DNA of 64,000 nucleotides, from NCBI GenBank assembly GCA_013152205.1, contig JAADGV010000121.1, positions 1 to 64,000 on the forward strand. Direction: 5' to 3'. The DNA comes from Planctomycetota bacterium (GTDB lineage Bacteria > Planctomycetota > Planctomycetia > Pirellulales > Lacipirellulaceae). Positions within the stretch are counted from its first letter, which is position 1, and each line of letters opens with the position of its first letter. The translations under genes and the position numbers were made by a program. Below, in pieces: positions 35,934-45,230 of this stretch. The notes under the pieces were generated by a model, which was not told where the DNA came from, did not search any database, and saw only the letters and a list, made by a program, of their open reading frames with translations.

Positions 35934-37460
35934 ATGCCCGAGACCCTTAATCCTGTTCAACGTGTATTGAAGCTAGAAGGTCCACTCGAGTCGCAACAGC
36001 TCGCACTGGAGCTGGTTCGGAAAAAACTTACGAAGAATCAGGGATCTGCAAGACAAGCTATTCGCAGGGCTACTCAAAGAAATTTGATTCGATCAACTGC
36101 ACCTGTCAGGTTTGACAAGGCATTTCTGTATTTCCTTCCCGAACACCACGGAAAAAAATATGCGAAGGCAGTTCGTAAGCTACTTGAACAAAAACCTACC
36201 CTGCACCGCGTTTACAAAACGATCTTGGCAAACAAGGGATTCATATCATACGGCCAGATAGGAAAAGCATCTGCATGTCTTCCGGCAGGAGATGAGTCGA
36301 ACGCCGGTGGAAGACATACATTGCCGGAGGTAGTTGAAGAACTCCTTGCTTTAGGGCTGATTGATAAAATTGCCGGTGTTTCTGACATATATCGAATAGG
36401 CTCACAGTTCGGTGCACCTGAGATCAGCCGTGGCTTGTTTGAGCACAAATTACAGATAGAACAACAGCTACTCATGGAAGCAAGAGATTGGCTTCGCGAC
36501 TGTTATTTACTCGCATACGATAGCCATTCAATCAGGACTTTTGGTGCAGGGACTGAGCATTTTAATCAGTCGATTTGGGATCTTCACGGACCTATGTATA
36601 TGGGGCCCTTCACGCGGGATAGAATGTTTCGTCGCACAAGTGCAACTGAAGCATTTGTTGTCTGTGAGATAATTGGGTATCGAACTTTTGGAACAGTTGA
36701 TGCGGAAGCCTTGTTGGAACGGTACAAGAGTATCGTACTTCGCTGGAGCAAGATTGTAGTTACAGCAATTGCAATTGCTCCTGCATTCTCGAAACCTGCA
36801 TGGAAAGCCTTGCGAAGTGCCGGAATTATCCCTGTGGTTTTCAGAGACGTATTTGGGCGAAATGTAGATGAATTATTGCAGGCATTATGGAAGGCGTTTG
36901 GAGCATCGGGGGTCACAAGTGAAAAAATCAGTGATATTGAGAATGCTCTTTCGCTAGCTTCAGGAACAATTATCGATGAAGGAATAATAGGAAATCTTAA
37001 GGGTGCACTATTTGAATTGATTGTCGCTCTAGCATGGAAGGTCGAGGGGTACGACGTGACCTTGCAGAAAAAAGTACTGCACAAAGAAGATGGCGAGCAA
37101 TTTGAGATCGATATCGTCGCCGTAAAGGGCGACGTTTGCAAGCTCATCGAATGTAAAGGCCATCATGCAGATTACCAAGAAGGCAAAGAAGAGATCAAGC
37201 GGCATTTTTCTAAACGTTGCAAGGCGGCTGCCGATAAATACGGATGGGACGTTACAGAGAACTACAAGAGCGTCAACGCTCTTTTTATCACAAGTGGCGA
37301 ACTGAACAAGGAAGCGCAGAAATATGCTGATTCGACAAAAAAAAGTCACGGCATTACGTGCAGCGTATGGTCAAGAAGTGAGCTAATGAACTGGCTAAAT
37401 TCAAACAGGCAACAAAAGCTCCGTGAAATAATTAGGCGTTTCTATGCATCAGATGAGTGA
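35934..37460 (+). CDS. Solitary PD-(D/E)xK nuclease-like protein with winged-helix N-terminus
   Basis: 508 residues, no named family recognised. Residues 1-160 look like two winged helices (VQRVLKLEGPLESQQLALEL, then KTILANKGFISYGQIGKA). A middle domain (165-335) is unknown. The C-terminal part carries a restriction-endonuclease-like site: Glu361 in GALFELIVALAW, Asp393 in FEIDIVAV and IECK with Glu406 and Lys408, the E...D...ExK layout of Mrr-like nucleases. Codons look more A/T-rich than in neighbours, and repeats flank it on both sides, suggesting transfer. No methyltransferase or ATPase lies nearby. A stand-alone defence or DNA-processing role is plausible but unproven. Confidence 0.78.
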   Translation: MPETLNPVQRVLKLEGPLESQQLALELVRKKLTKNQGSARQAIRRATQRNLIRSTAPVRFDKAFLYFLPEHHGKKYAKAVRKLLEQKPTLHRVYKTILANKGFISYGQIGKASACLPAGDESNAGGRHTLPEVVEELLALGLIDKIAGVSDIYRIGSQFGAPEISRGLFEHKLQIEQQLLMEARDWLRDCYLLAYDSHSIRTFGAGTEHFNQSIWDLHGPMYMGPFTRDRMFRRTSATEAFVVCEIIGYRTFGTVDAEALLERYKSIVLRWSKIVVTAIAIAPAFSKPAWKALRSAGIIPVVFRDVFGRNVDELLQALWKAFGASGVTSEKISDIENALSLASGTIIDEGIIGNLKGALFELIVALAWKVEGYDVTLQKKVLHKEDGEQFEIDIVAVKGDVCKLIECKGHHADYQEGKEEIKRHFSKRCKAAADKYGWDVTENYKSVNALFITSGELNKEAQKYADSTKKSHGITCSVWSRSELMNWLNSNRQQKLREIIRRFYASDE

Positions 37461-37486
37461 GATAGGTGCTATTGGCTCAAGAGTAA

Positions 37487-37603
37487 GTAGGGTGCGAGGT
37501 CGTTGAAAAAACGGTGCGTTTGACCTCGGATTCGGAGTTGGTATCGTGTGGACGCATTACTCTCATGTAACGTACCAAATTAGGCGGCGACCTCGCACCC
37601 TAC
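37487..37603. repeat. GTAGGGTGCG palindrome, copy 2
   Basis: GTAGGGTGCGAGGTCG and CGACCTCGCACCCTAC form the outer arms, with GGTGCGTTTGACCTCGG inside. It is the partner of the element at 13598-13714 and begins 27 bases after the nuclease-like gene's stop. Confidence 0.8.
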
Positions 37604-37668
37604 GTACTGAGTGGATCGTCCGTAGTGCCGCTGGAGTGGCTATTTGAATAGCCTCTTGTGCTGCGCGC

Positions 37669-37730
37669 ACCGACACTTGTCCGGGTACGTTGGTTGTGTT
37701 GGCAGCACGGTTTGCGGACAAGTGTCGGTG
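37669..37730. repeat. Perfect-arm hairpin, ACCGACACTTGTCCG
   Basis: CACCGACACTTGTCCG (37669-37684) and CGGACAAGTGTCGGTG (37715-37730) are exact inverses of 16 bases around a 30-base loop. Only one copy seen in the window. Confidence 0.7.
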
Positions 37731-37734
37731 TCAC

Positions 37735-37826
37735 CCGCCGTGGTCGAATCTGAAAAAAACCGCGGCTTCCGCTCGCGGCTACTACAGAACGGCTGCTACA
37801 GAAGCTAGTGACTTTGCACCGCTATT
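37735..37826. repeat. Half copy of the TAGCCGC palindrome with one GACTTTGCA end
   Basis: A short GCCGTGGTCGAATCTG segment runs into CCGCGGCTTCCGCTCGCGGC, the right arm of the core, and ends with GTGACTTTGCA. The left arm and left terminus are lost. It lies in the gap 37461-37880, which has no gene. Confidence 0.6.
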
Positions 37827-37880
37827 TTGTTGCGTTTCTTAGCGGCGGGTGAACTTCCGCGTTCTTTTGTACCGCTTCGG

Positions 37881-38627
37881 CTAAGTTGGTTGGAGATGCG
37901 ACGGAATTGCCTCGGGCGACTCTTCTTTGCTAGGCTTGCAGCGGTGGTTACATGCGGCTTCGTTTCCGATTTTAATGCCCAACGGTCGGAAAGTAAGAGG
38001 GGCATTCGTATTCATCCAACGGCCCCAGCCCCACCGATAAATAATTCCTAGCTCAACAAAGCCGAGTCGGCTACAGCTTCGGCGGGCTGCGATGTTGGTC
38101 CAGTCCATGGTTGACAAAATGTGGGAAATCCCTCGGTCGGCCAAGCTACGCATTGCGAGACCATTTACGAGGCCGTAGAGTCCTTGGCCGCGAAACTCGG
38201 GATGCGTAAAACCCTTGTACATGAAAACCACATGATCTGGATACGAAAAATCGACCCCGGTGTTTTTGTGCCTTCCCTGGTTGCATTCCGCCTCGGCCCG
38301 GTGAGGTGTGTACCAGGCGTAGGCGGCAAGCCGACCTTCGGACAGGGCGGCAAAACATAGGTGCTGGCTTTCTTCGATTCGCTCGACGAACGAGTCGTTG
38401 AGCTCGTTCGTCGCATCCTCTGAGAATTTCAGAATGTCTTCTGGAGTTAGAAAACGAAATGTCAGGCGAGAGTCGGTCGACTCCTTAAAATTGGCCGTGC
38501 TGCCGTCGAGCCAGACGAGTCGTGTCACGTCGAGCGTCATGCAACGTTGGGCCAATCGGTAGGCTACCCAAAGTCCTGTGGCAAGGAACCCCGTGGAGCG
38601 AAGTCGGCTGGTTAGTGAAGAAAGCAT
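37881..38627 (-). CDS. GNAT-family N-acetyltransferase
   Basis: 248 residues. The acetyl-CoA binding motif A is HPEFRGQGLYGLVNGLAM, following strand VVFMYKGF; the later motif appears in WTNIAARRSCSRLGFVELG. The ~100-residue N-terminal part (RFLTPEDILKFSEDA, RIEESQHLCFAAL) fits the first half of the fold. The substrate is unknown. The C-terminus has a Cys/His/Lys-rich tail. Same strand as the JmjC-like gene upstream, separated by a 150-base palindrome, so it may or may not be co-transcribed. Confidence 0.82.
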   Translation of the reverse strand: MLSSLTSRLRSTGFLATGLWVAYRLAQRCMTLDVTRLVWLDGSTANFKESTDSRLTFRFLTPEDILKFSEDATNELNDSFVERIEESQHLCFAALSEGRLAAYAWYTPHRAEAECNQGRHKNTGVDFSYPDHVVFMYKGFTHPEFRGQGLYGLVNGLAMRSLADRGISHILSTMDWTNIAARRSCSRLGFVELGIIYRWGWGRWMNTNAPLTFRPLGIKIGNEAACNHRCKPSKEESPEAIPSHLQPT

Positions 38628-38698
38628 TAGTCGGACCCTGGTAGAGTTACGCGGATTGCCATGAATTGCGTAGTTACACGGCTTCGTGGACTACTTAG

Positions 38699-38849
38699 AA
38701 CGTGTTTTAGAATTTTCTCGCGTCGTAAATAGGAAAATCGGTTGAACCGGAAAGGAGCTAGGATCTGGAGACTAGGGATTGAAACGACTCATTTCCCCAG
38801 CCCCCAGTTCCTAGCTCCTAACCCCTTTTTAATTACAAAACACGTTCTT
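38699..38849. repeat. GAACGTGTTTTAGAATT palindrome
   Basis: Outer arms GAACGTGTTTTAGAATT (38699-38715) and AATTACAAAACACGTTC (about 38830-38846) enclose inverted GGAGCTAGGATCTGGAG / CCCCAGTTCCTAGCTCC segments. The interior is related to 14213-14282. It ends about 10 bases after (downstream of) the JmjC-like gene's stop. Confidence 0.75.
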
Positions 38850-38856
38850 TAGTGGG

Positions 38857-39831
38857 CTACGCAACTTGGTTGGTTGGAGCGACTGGCTCTGTTGCCCCAT
38901 CTATAAGCGTGAACCCTTGAGGCGACTGCGGGTCGACTTTGAAGGATACCTCATAATCGTTGTTCTTGGGTGGCTCCGACTTCATAATTTTCTTCCAACC
39001 TCGAACGGCACGAGCGACTGCCTGTTTTGCGTGGGCAGATACACCCTCCACCTCGAACGACCGGCAGGACATGCCGAAGGTACGTCGCAAGAACTGGTTG
39101 GCCAGGTGGACATTGATCCGTCGCGTTGCTCGCGGATTGCGATGCTCGGTCGAAAGCGAGATGCAAAGCCCATCGTTCAGGTTTTCTACCCGATGGGGTG
39201 TCAATTGTGGCCAGGTAATGAGTTGTCCTGGCTCGGCATCGAAAATTTGTGCCGACTCATCAAAACTTGGATCGAAGGGAGCATCTTCCACCATTTCTGC
39301 GGCACAGATATTTTCGACAACTTCCTGAGGCGAAAAACGTGTATCGAATGGAGGATAGACCCAAGCACGTTTGCGACCGCGAATGTGCCAAAGCATGTTT
39401 ACAGGAACATCGATGTGGTAGTAAACAATTGCCCCAGGGGAAGAAATGAGCAGATTGGCTGAGCGATTCTGTGCTTGGAAGTTCGGGTTGTTCGCCTCAA
39501 GTTCGTCGTAGATCGAGTCGATCGCCTTGCGAACGTCGGGATGGTGGGTTCGAACATTGCGAAGGTTTACCCAGAGATGGCCGCGATAAAGTAGCTCTAA
39601 GAGCATTTCGGAAGAGACGCCATTCCGATCACCCTCGCGCCAACTGAAAGTTTGGTTCGAGGTACTCATGGTGTTGATTCCAAAATCAACCTCCGGGTGG
39701 AGGTCGAATAGCTTGATCAAATTCTCGTCATCGAAGAGTCCTGTCTCGTGAAGATTGTGCTTGGCAACAAAGATTTCTTCTTCCAGAGCGGCAAATTGTT
39801 GAGGAGTCCAATCAACTAGGTGCGATGTCAT
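38857..39831 (-). CDS. JmjC/cupin-like Fe(II)/2-oxoglutarate-type protein
   Basis: 324 residues. The double-stranded beta-helix carries an HxD pair in VYYHIDVPVN (His139, Asp141), a downstream GRKRAWVYPP strand and a distal LTPHRVEN (His213), the facial triad of JmjC/cupin_8-type dioxygenases. A helical N-terminus (PQQFAALEEEIFVAKH) and ~110 basic C-terminal residues flank the core. Such proteins hydroxylate proteins or small molecules; the target here is unknown. GGGAAG lies 7 bases before the ATG. The GNAT gene downstream may be functionally linked. Confidence 0.78.
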   Translation of the reverse strand: MTSHLVDWTPQQFAALEEEIFVAKHNLHETGLFDDENLIKLFDLHPEVDFGINTMSTSNQTFSWREGDRNGVSSEMLLELLYRGHLWVNLRNVRTHHPDVRKAIDSIYDELEANNPNFQAQNRSANLLISSPGAIVYYHIDVPVNMLWHIRGRKRAWVYPPFDTRFSPQEVVENICAAEMVEDAPFDPSFDESAQIFDAEPGQLITWPQLTPHRVENLNDGLCISLSTEHRNPRATRRINVHLANQFLRRTFGMSCRSFEVEGVSAHAKQAVARAVRGWKKIMKSEPPKNNDYEVSFKVDPQSPQGFTLIDGATEPVAPTNQVA

Positions 39832-40761
39832 GGCGTTCTTCCCAAGGCTTGTGGTTCGAAGGAGGTGATCTTAGCGAGTCAACATGTTTGCAAACCGGAT
39901 GCCACGCGAGCCGAGTCGGCCCGCGACAAGAAGCGGAAAGTACGAAAAACCGCTAATGTTAGACACGTTTTGCTGTCTAGCCTCAGACTAGGAACGGCTG
40001 CGAGCAGTCATGCCGATGTTGCGAAAAAACAACCTTGGCCTGCTGCCACGCTGCTTTCCTACAACCCACGCAATGCGCAATATTGGACTCTGACCGTCGC
40101 TAAGCGAGAGACTAAGAGTAACTTACCTTATTTTTCGCAAAGGTGTTTTGCGAGAGGATGTCGTGGCCGACACCGCTAACCAATCCATTTTGGGCTTCAA
40201 GGACTCTCGGGAACGTCGATTGGTAAGTTGCTCTAATATTCTCAAACGGCCTTGTCGAACAATTGCCTTAAAACAAGCTTATTTTGACAGGATCGACAAG
40301 ATGTGCGGGATCATTCGTTCTGAATCCTGTTCAACGGTAGAAAAACTGGTCACATTTCAAACAGTTTGGCAAGCAGCAACGTATTGAGCCTACGCGTCTA
40401 AGAAATCAAATCGTCGAAAGCTTTACGCAACTGATGACAATACTTGCACCACTATTCCTGTTCATTGCTTTCTTCTTGGTCGTTTGGCTATTTGCAAATC
40501 CGATTAGACGGAAATCCAATCTATTTTGTGCTGAACTGCTAGAAGTTCTCTTGGCAAGTTTGAAACAGAATAGTACCTGCAGCTCATGCCGTTTCCATTC
40601 CTCTCTTCGCCCAAATTACACACCACATGTTTTGCGATCAACCGATCAACAGAAATGTCAGTCCTATCCGATCGATGGTTACTACAATTCAAGTCGGTAT
40701 CCCAAAAACCCTGTTTAACCTGTCAAAAACTCTTGCCATATGAATTAGTCAACAAGGCCTT
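39832..40761. other. 930-base region without a recognised gene
   Basis: Composition becomes A+T-rich to the right. Small inverted pair AGAGTAACTTACC (about 40113) and GGTAAGTTGCTCT (40220). A 94-codon frame at 40434-40718 starts with a hydrophobic run (ILAPLFLFIAFFLVVWLF) but then becomes low-quality sequence with no ribosome site; I do not call it. The divergent promoter of the JmjC-like gene must lie at the left end. Confidence 0.4.
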
Positions 40762-40940
40762 CTCAAACTGAAAACAACCGACCACGAATCATACGAATAG
40801 CACGAATAATCAGAACCTAGTCAGGCCCTAAATCAACCCAATTCAAACGCATCTTGAGAAGGAGATTTTGAGCTAAATTCTGACCCTATTCGTGTAAATT
40901 CGCGTCATTCGTGGTTCATGCCCTTTTCACTTTGAGTAAT
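40762..40940. repeat. 180-bp inverted-copy repeat, copy 1
   Basis: Begins CTCAAACTGAAAACAACC and ends TTTTCACTTTGAGTAAT, so the ends are themselves inverted, with inner arms CCACGAATCATACGAATAG and TTCGCGTCATTCGTGG. It is the reverse complement, at roughly 90% by eye, of 50836-51015. Confidence 0.85.
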
Positions 40941-41035
40941 ATTCGTTGCACGAACTGAGAAAAGAAACCGCGAATTACGCGAATGGCCGCGAAAAAGTTT
41001 GTTTTTCGGTAACACCCTGTACGTTACCCTGCCCC

Positions 41036-41386
41036 TCACCCCACCGCTTCGATTGTACTCCACATCGAACCCTTGCTCGCTTCGGTATCGTCTTTTCCGT
41101 AGGCGTGGATCTGGTCTCGCTTTAGCTCGGCGTGCTCTTTGGTTGTGGTTAGCACGACCGCTCGGCCATCCTTGTCGACCTGCTTGGCAATGGTCTGGCA
41201 CTGCTCTTTTTGGTGGCCAAACAGCTCGCGAAGCATCTTTTCGACATAGGCGAACGTATGGTCGTCGCTGTCCCAAAGCATCACGTTGTATCGAGGCTGT
41301 CGCTGGGCCTGCCGCTCGGCTTGGCGTTGTTTCGCAGGAGCTACGGTGGCAGCCCCGCCGCCCTCGGGTTCGTCAAATGCGGTCAT
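41036..41386 (-). CDS. clpS: ATP-dependent Clp protease adaptor ClpS
   Basis: 116 residues. Adaptor that recognises N-end-rule substrates and hands them to ClpA/C. A disordered Ala/Gln-rich N-terminal arm is followed by the core: RYNVMLWDSDDHTFAYVEKM (equivalent of the YKVILVNDDYTPMEFV block), the central HQKEQCQTIAKQVDKDGRAV helix and LKRDQIHAYG. Some binding-pocket residues differ from enteric ClpS (DSDDHTF in place of NDDYTPM). Transcribed alone, divergent from the dipeptidase; its partners clpP1/clpP2 are 26 kb away. Confidence 0.88.
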   Translation of the reverse strand: MTAFDEPEGGGAATVAPAKQRQAERQAQRQPRYNVMLWDSDDHTFAYVEKMLRELFGHQKEQCQTIAKQVDKDGRAVVLTTTKEHAELKRDQIHAYGKDDTEASKGSMWSTIEAVG

Positions 41387-41606
41387 CTCGCTTGCCTCTC
41401 ATGGATACTCCAGGATGGGCCACTTCCTAGGTGGTATAAATTACGACATCGCATTATATTAGACGCCCCCGGCAAGGGAAATGTCCCCTCGTCGTTCAGT
41501 AAGAAAAACCAGCCTTTTTGAAGCCGAAGCGGCTTGCTACCGAGCCACCTTCCGACCATCAGTCATTACCTTCCTTCCCACGGTCCCTTCCTCGACAGTA
41601 CCCATT

Positions 41607-42983
41607 GTGAACGGTGTCTTAGAATATCTCGATCAAAATCGCCAGCAGTTCGAAGCCGACCTGTCTGAGTTGCTCCGCATCCCCAGCATCAGTGCCGACT
41701 CGCAATTTGCGGGCGAGGTGCGTCGGGCGGCGGATTGGATGGTTGAGCACCTGCAAAGCTTTGGGCTTGCTGCGGAGTTGCACGAAACGGCTGGGCACCC
41801 GGTTGTCTATGCTGAGACCAATCCTGTGCCTGGGGCCCCGGTGGTTTTGGTCTATGGGCACTACGATGTCCAACCGCCCGATCCGCTCGATCTCTGGGCA
41901 ACCCCTCCGTTCGAGCCAACCGTACGCGACGGCAACATTTATGCTCGGGGCGCGAGCGACGACAAAGGCCAGATGCTCACCCATGTGAAGAGTGTGCAGG
42001 CTTGGCTCGCAGCCAATCAGAAGTTGCCCGTCCAGGTGAAACTGCTCATCGAAGGCGAAGAAGAGGTTGGCAGCGAAAACCTCGAAAGCTTTCTTGCAGC
42101 CAATACCGACAAGCTTGCCTGCGATTGTGTGGTCATTAGCGATACCAGCCAGTTTGCGCCCGGTGTGCCTGCCATCACCTATGGCTTGCGCGGCATTGCT
42201 TACTACGAAATCCATCTCCAGGGTCCCAATCGCGATCTCCATTCCGGAGTCTTTGGGGGGGCGGTCACCAATCCGGCCAATGCTTTGAATCAAATGCTTT
42301 CGTCTCTCGTCGATGGCGAGGGCCGCATTCAGGTGCCAGGGTTTTACGACGACGTCGCACCGCTTACCGAACAGGAACGCCAGGAATTCGCTGCCCTTCC
42401 GTTTGATGAAACTGAGTTTCGAAATCAACTCGACGTTGACGGGACCACCGGCGAGGCCGATTTCACTACGCTCGAACGTCGCTGGGCACGGCCTTCGTTC
42501 GACGTCCACGGCATCTGGGGCGGCTATCAAGGCGAAGGCGAAAAAACGGTGTTGCCTTCTCATGCCGCCGCGAAATTCAGTTTTCGCTTGGTGCCGAACC
42601 AAGACCCTGAGCAGATTACCGTCGATCTTCGCAAGTTTCTTGAGCAGCGAGTTCCGCCCGGCATCAAGATGGAGATTCGCGAATCGCATCGGGCGCCTGG
42701 CGTTGTTTTTCCGCTAGAGAGTCCGTACTTGCAGGCCGCTGCCGACGCCATCGAGACGGGCTTCGGGCAACGTCCGGTCTTCATCCGCGAGGGCGGCTCG
42801 ATACCGATCGTCAGCACCTTTGCCGACCGTTTGGGAGCCGACGTGCTTCTGCTCGGCTGGGGGCAAAACGACGATAACCCACATAGTCCTAACGAAAAGT
42901 TTTCGCTTGCCGATTTCCATCGTGGTATTCGCGCGAGTGCTTCGCTCTGGGACCGCATTGCTACTATCCACCCAAATTCGTAG
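41607..42983 (+). CDS. M20 family dipeptidase
   Basis: Zinc dipeptidase of about 458 residues, cytoplasmic. Metal-site landmarks: VYGHYDVQPPDPLDLW (His, Asp), ARGASDDKGQMLTHV (bridging Asp), IEGEEEVGSENL (catalytic Glu and metal Glu), VISDTSQFAPGVP (Asp) and NPHSPNEKF (final His). The dimerisation lid is the segment LRGIAYYEIHLQGPNRDLHS onward. Start GTG at 41607 gives VNGVLEYLDQNR, which matches the family start; the frame is open further upstream but that part has no homology-like features. serS begins 19 bases after the stop, so they probably share a transcript. Confidence 0.9.
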   Translation: MNGVLEYLDQNRQQFEADLSELLRIPSISADSQFAGEVRRAADWMVEHLQSFGLAAELHETAGHPVVYAETNPVPGAPVVLVYGHYDVQPPDPLDLWATPPFEPTVRDGNIYARGASDDKGQMLTHVKSVQAWLAANQKLPVQVKLLIEGEEEVGSENLESFLAANTDKLACDCVVISDTSQFAPGVPAITYGLRGIAYYEIHLQGPNRDLHSGVFGGAVTNPANALNQMLSSLVDGEGRIQVPGFYDDVAPLTEQERQEFAALPFDETEFRNQLDVDGTTGEADFTTLERRWARPSFDVHGIWGGYQGEGEKTVLPSHAAAKFSFRLVPNQDPEQITVDLRKFLEQRVPPGIKMEIRESHRAPGVVFPLESPYLQAAADAIETGFGQRPVFIREGGSIPIVSTFADRLGADVLLLGWGQNDDNPHSPNEKFSLADFHRGIRASASLWDRIATIHPNS

Positions 42984-43002
42984 CCCAAAGGCTAATCGCA
43001 AC

Positions 43003-44286
43003 ATGTTGGACAAACGATTCATTACAGAGAACCCTGAACTGGTGCAAAAAAATTGCACCGACCGTGGGGTGAAGGCTGACGTTGCTCGTTTTGTTGACTT
43101 AGAAAAACAATGTCGACAGTTGCAACAAAGTATCGAAGAACTCTCTCGCCAGGCGAACGTCGTTAGCAAATCGATCGGCAAGGCCAAAGACGAAGCGGAA
43201 CGCGAACAACGCAAAGACGAAGGCCGCGAGCTTCGCGAGCAGAAGGACGCTAAACAGGCCGAGATGGACCGAATCGCCGCCGAGGCGGGAGCCATCTATC
43301 GTAGCCTGCCGAACCTGACACATGCTGATTCCCCCGTCGGCGACGAGGCTTGCAGCCTTGAGTTGCGGCGTGGGGCGACCGAGGTCCGATCGCTGGGCTT
43401 TCCGGTACTCGACCATGTTGAATTGGCCCAACAGCATGATCTTATCGACTTCGAGGGAGGAGCCCGAATCGCTGGCAACGGGTTTTACTTTCTGAAAAAC
43501 GAAGCCGTCTTGCTCGAGCTTGCCCTGCAACAGTATGCGATGGAGCTTTTGGTTGGCGAGGGTTTTACGCCAATGATTACGCCCGATTTGGCTCGGGGAG
43601 AAATCCTACAAGGCATTGGTTTTATTCCGCGAGGCCCAGAAACCCAAATCTACAGCATCGAGAATCAAGATTTGAATCTGATCGCCACCGCAGAAATTCC
43701 GCTTGGCGGCCTCTACTCCGGTCAAGTGATCGACGCCGACAAGCTACCGCTGAAGCTCTGCGGCATCAGCCACTGCTTCCGCACCGAAGCGGGTGCCGCC
43801 GGTCGTGCTTCGCGTGGTCTTTACCGGGTACACCAATTCACAAAGATCGAGATGTTTGCCTTCACCCTGCCCGATCAGAGCGAAAACATGCACAACTACT
43901 TCTGCGATCTGGAATGCCAGCTCTTCGATGGGTTGGGCATCCCCTATCGGGTTATCGACACCGCCACAGGCGACTTGGGTGGCTCGGCCTATCGCAAATT
44001 CGACCTCGAAGCTTGGATGCCAGGACGTGGTGAAAGTGGCGAGTTCGGCGAAGTCACTAGCGCTAGCAACTGCACCGACTACCAGGCTCGTCGGCTTAAC
44101 ATCCGCTACAAGGTAAAAGGCGAAAAAGGCACCCAATTTGCGCACACGCTCAACGGCACTGCCCTTGCCATCAGCCGCGTATTGATCGCCATATTCGAAA
44201 ACTGCCAACAAGCAGATGGCAGCATCGTTGTGCCCGAAGTTTTAAGGAAATGGGTCGGCAAAGAACGTATCGGTAGGTCTGAGTAG
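43003..44286 (+). CDS. serS: Seryl-tRNA synthetase
   Basis: 427 residues. The N-terminal tRNA-binding coiled coil (about 30-105: VDLEKQCRQLQQSIEELS, DEAEREQRKDEGRELREQ) leads to the class II catalytic domain: motif 2 FRTEAGAAGRASRGLYRVHQ and KIEMF, EVTSASNCTDYQARRLNIRY, and motif 3 NGTALAISRVLIAIFENCQ. Starts ATG at 43003; upstream in-frame sequence belongs to the dipeptidase. Standard length. Confidence 0.97.
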   Translation: MLDKRFITENPELVQKNCTDRGVKADVARFVDLEKQCRQLQQSIEELSRQANVVSKSIGKAKDEAEREQRKDEGRELREQKDAKQAEMDRIAAEAGAIYRSLPNLTHADSPVGDEACSLELRRGATEVRSLGFPVLDHVELAQQHDLIDFEGGARIAGNGFYFLKNEAVLLELALQQYAMELLVGEGFTPMITPDLARGEILQGIGFIPRGPETQIYSIENQDLNLIATAEIPLGGLYSGQVIDADKLPLKLCGISHCFRTEAGAAGRASRGLYRVHQFTKIEMFAFTLPDQSENMHNYFCDLECQLFDGLGIPYRVIDTATGDLGGSAYRKFDLEAWMPGRGESGEFGEVTSASNCTDYQARRLNIRYKVKGEKGTQFAHTLNGTALAISRVLIAIFENCQQADGSIVVPEVLRKWVGKERIGRSE

Positions 44287-44315
44287 TACTCAGTACACGA
44301 CCGATTCTGGACAGC

Positions 44316-45230
44316 TCACTCAGCCGTTGGTGCGGTCGAGGCTGGTGGCGAAGCAGTCAGAAACTGAGCCAAGCGGGGCAAGTCGTCTGTGCCAATTAGA
44401 TCGACCCCTGCGGCACGAAGCTCAGACCATACCGCAGGAGAATCGGGGGTAGCCCAAAACCGTAGGCGGCGTCCCTCGTCATGTACCTCGGAGACGAATT
44501 TACGCAGCTTGATCCGCTCGGCTTCGGATATTGGCCCCTCGCCTCGCCAACAAAAATGTTTTTTGAACGTATCGCTCACCAACGGCACAAGCTCTGGCAA
44601 AGCACTGGATGGGAGATCCCCCAAGCGACCATCAATGCCGCAGAGCCGATCCTTGTCGGCGGTAACCAGTTCGACTGGTCGGTTCCCACTGAGAATTGCT
44701 ATAACCGCTGGTTGTGTTTTTGGTTGCTTGGCCGATGGATCGCTGGTGGCCTCTGCGGTCGAAGTTGGAACCCGTTGGGGGACGAAAAGTGCTCGATACT
44801 TGCGCAGCTCGGCAGCCAACACGGGGTACGTTTTTTCGCCCGACGATTTCAGGTCGATTAGTAGAATAATCGATTGCCCTGGTTCATAAACCCACCCTTG
44901 GTTCTCTCGACATCGTTGTAGCAGCGGTTCAAGATAAAGCGCAGCGAGTGTGCGTTGCTGGCGTAGCCGCCACATATCGTGCCCAACCAGTAACGACGAA
45001 TCGTCAATGAGCCAAATGTCGGCCTCGACCGAACAGAACCGATGTTCCAAAGCGTCTAGCAGCGGACGGTTATGCTCGTAGTCGTTATGGGAGTGAGCCT
45101 GTTGCAAGGTACGCGACTGAGCAAGCGGTTCGGCGTCAGGTTCCTTAGCCGTGGCTTCGGTACTGGCGGTAAAGCACAGCAGGGTAGCAACGATTGTGTA
45201 GCTGACTGCAAGGATCAAGGGATTTTGCAC
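44316..45230 (-). CDS. Secreted PI-PLC/GDPD-like phosphodiesterase, AIM6-like
   Basis: About 304 residues. Starts GTG at 45230, giving a signal peptide (LILAVSYTIVATLLCFTA). The TIM-barrel resembles glycerophosphodiester phosphodiesterases and the AIM6 group: QQAHSHNDYEHNRPLLDAL (His), SVEADIWLIDDSSLLVGHD (Glu, Asp, His), ILLIDLKSSGEKTY and LRFWATPDSPAVWSEL with GVDLIGTDDL. Substrate unknown. The GTG overlaps the sppA stop as TAGTG, so the two are translationally coupled. An in-frame start 21 codons earlier would lie inside sppA and spoil the signal peptide. Confidence 0.85.
   Translation of the reverse strand: MQNPLILAVSYTIVATLLCFTASTEATAKEPDAEPLAQSRTLQQAHSHNDYEHNRPLLDALEHRFCSVEADIWLIDDSSLLVGHDMWRLRQQRTLAALYLEPLLQRCRENQGWVYEPGQSIILLIDLKSSGEKTYPVLAAELRKYRALFVPQRVPTSTAEATSDPSAKQPKTQPAVIAILSGNRPVELVTADKDRLCGIDGRLGDLPSSALPELVPLVSDTFKKHFCWRGEGPISEAERIKLRKFVSEVHDEGRRLRFWATPDSPAVWSELRAAGVDLIGTDDLPRLAQFLTASPPASTAPTAE

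Noticed and set aside
40434-40718. 94-codon frame with a hydrophobic start
   Set aside because: One transmembrane-like run, then low-quality sequence; no ribosome site or homology-like pattern. Kept only as a note in the gap entry.
41619-42689. 356-codon open frame opposite the M20 dipeptidase
   Set aside because: Fully antisense to a gene with all metal ligands present; shows no protein-family features of its own.
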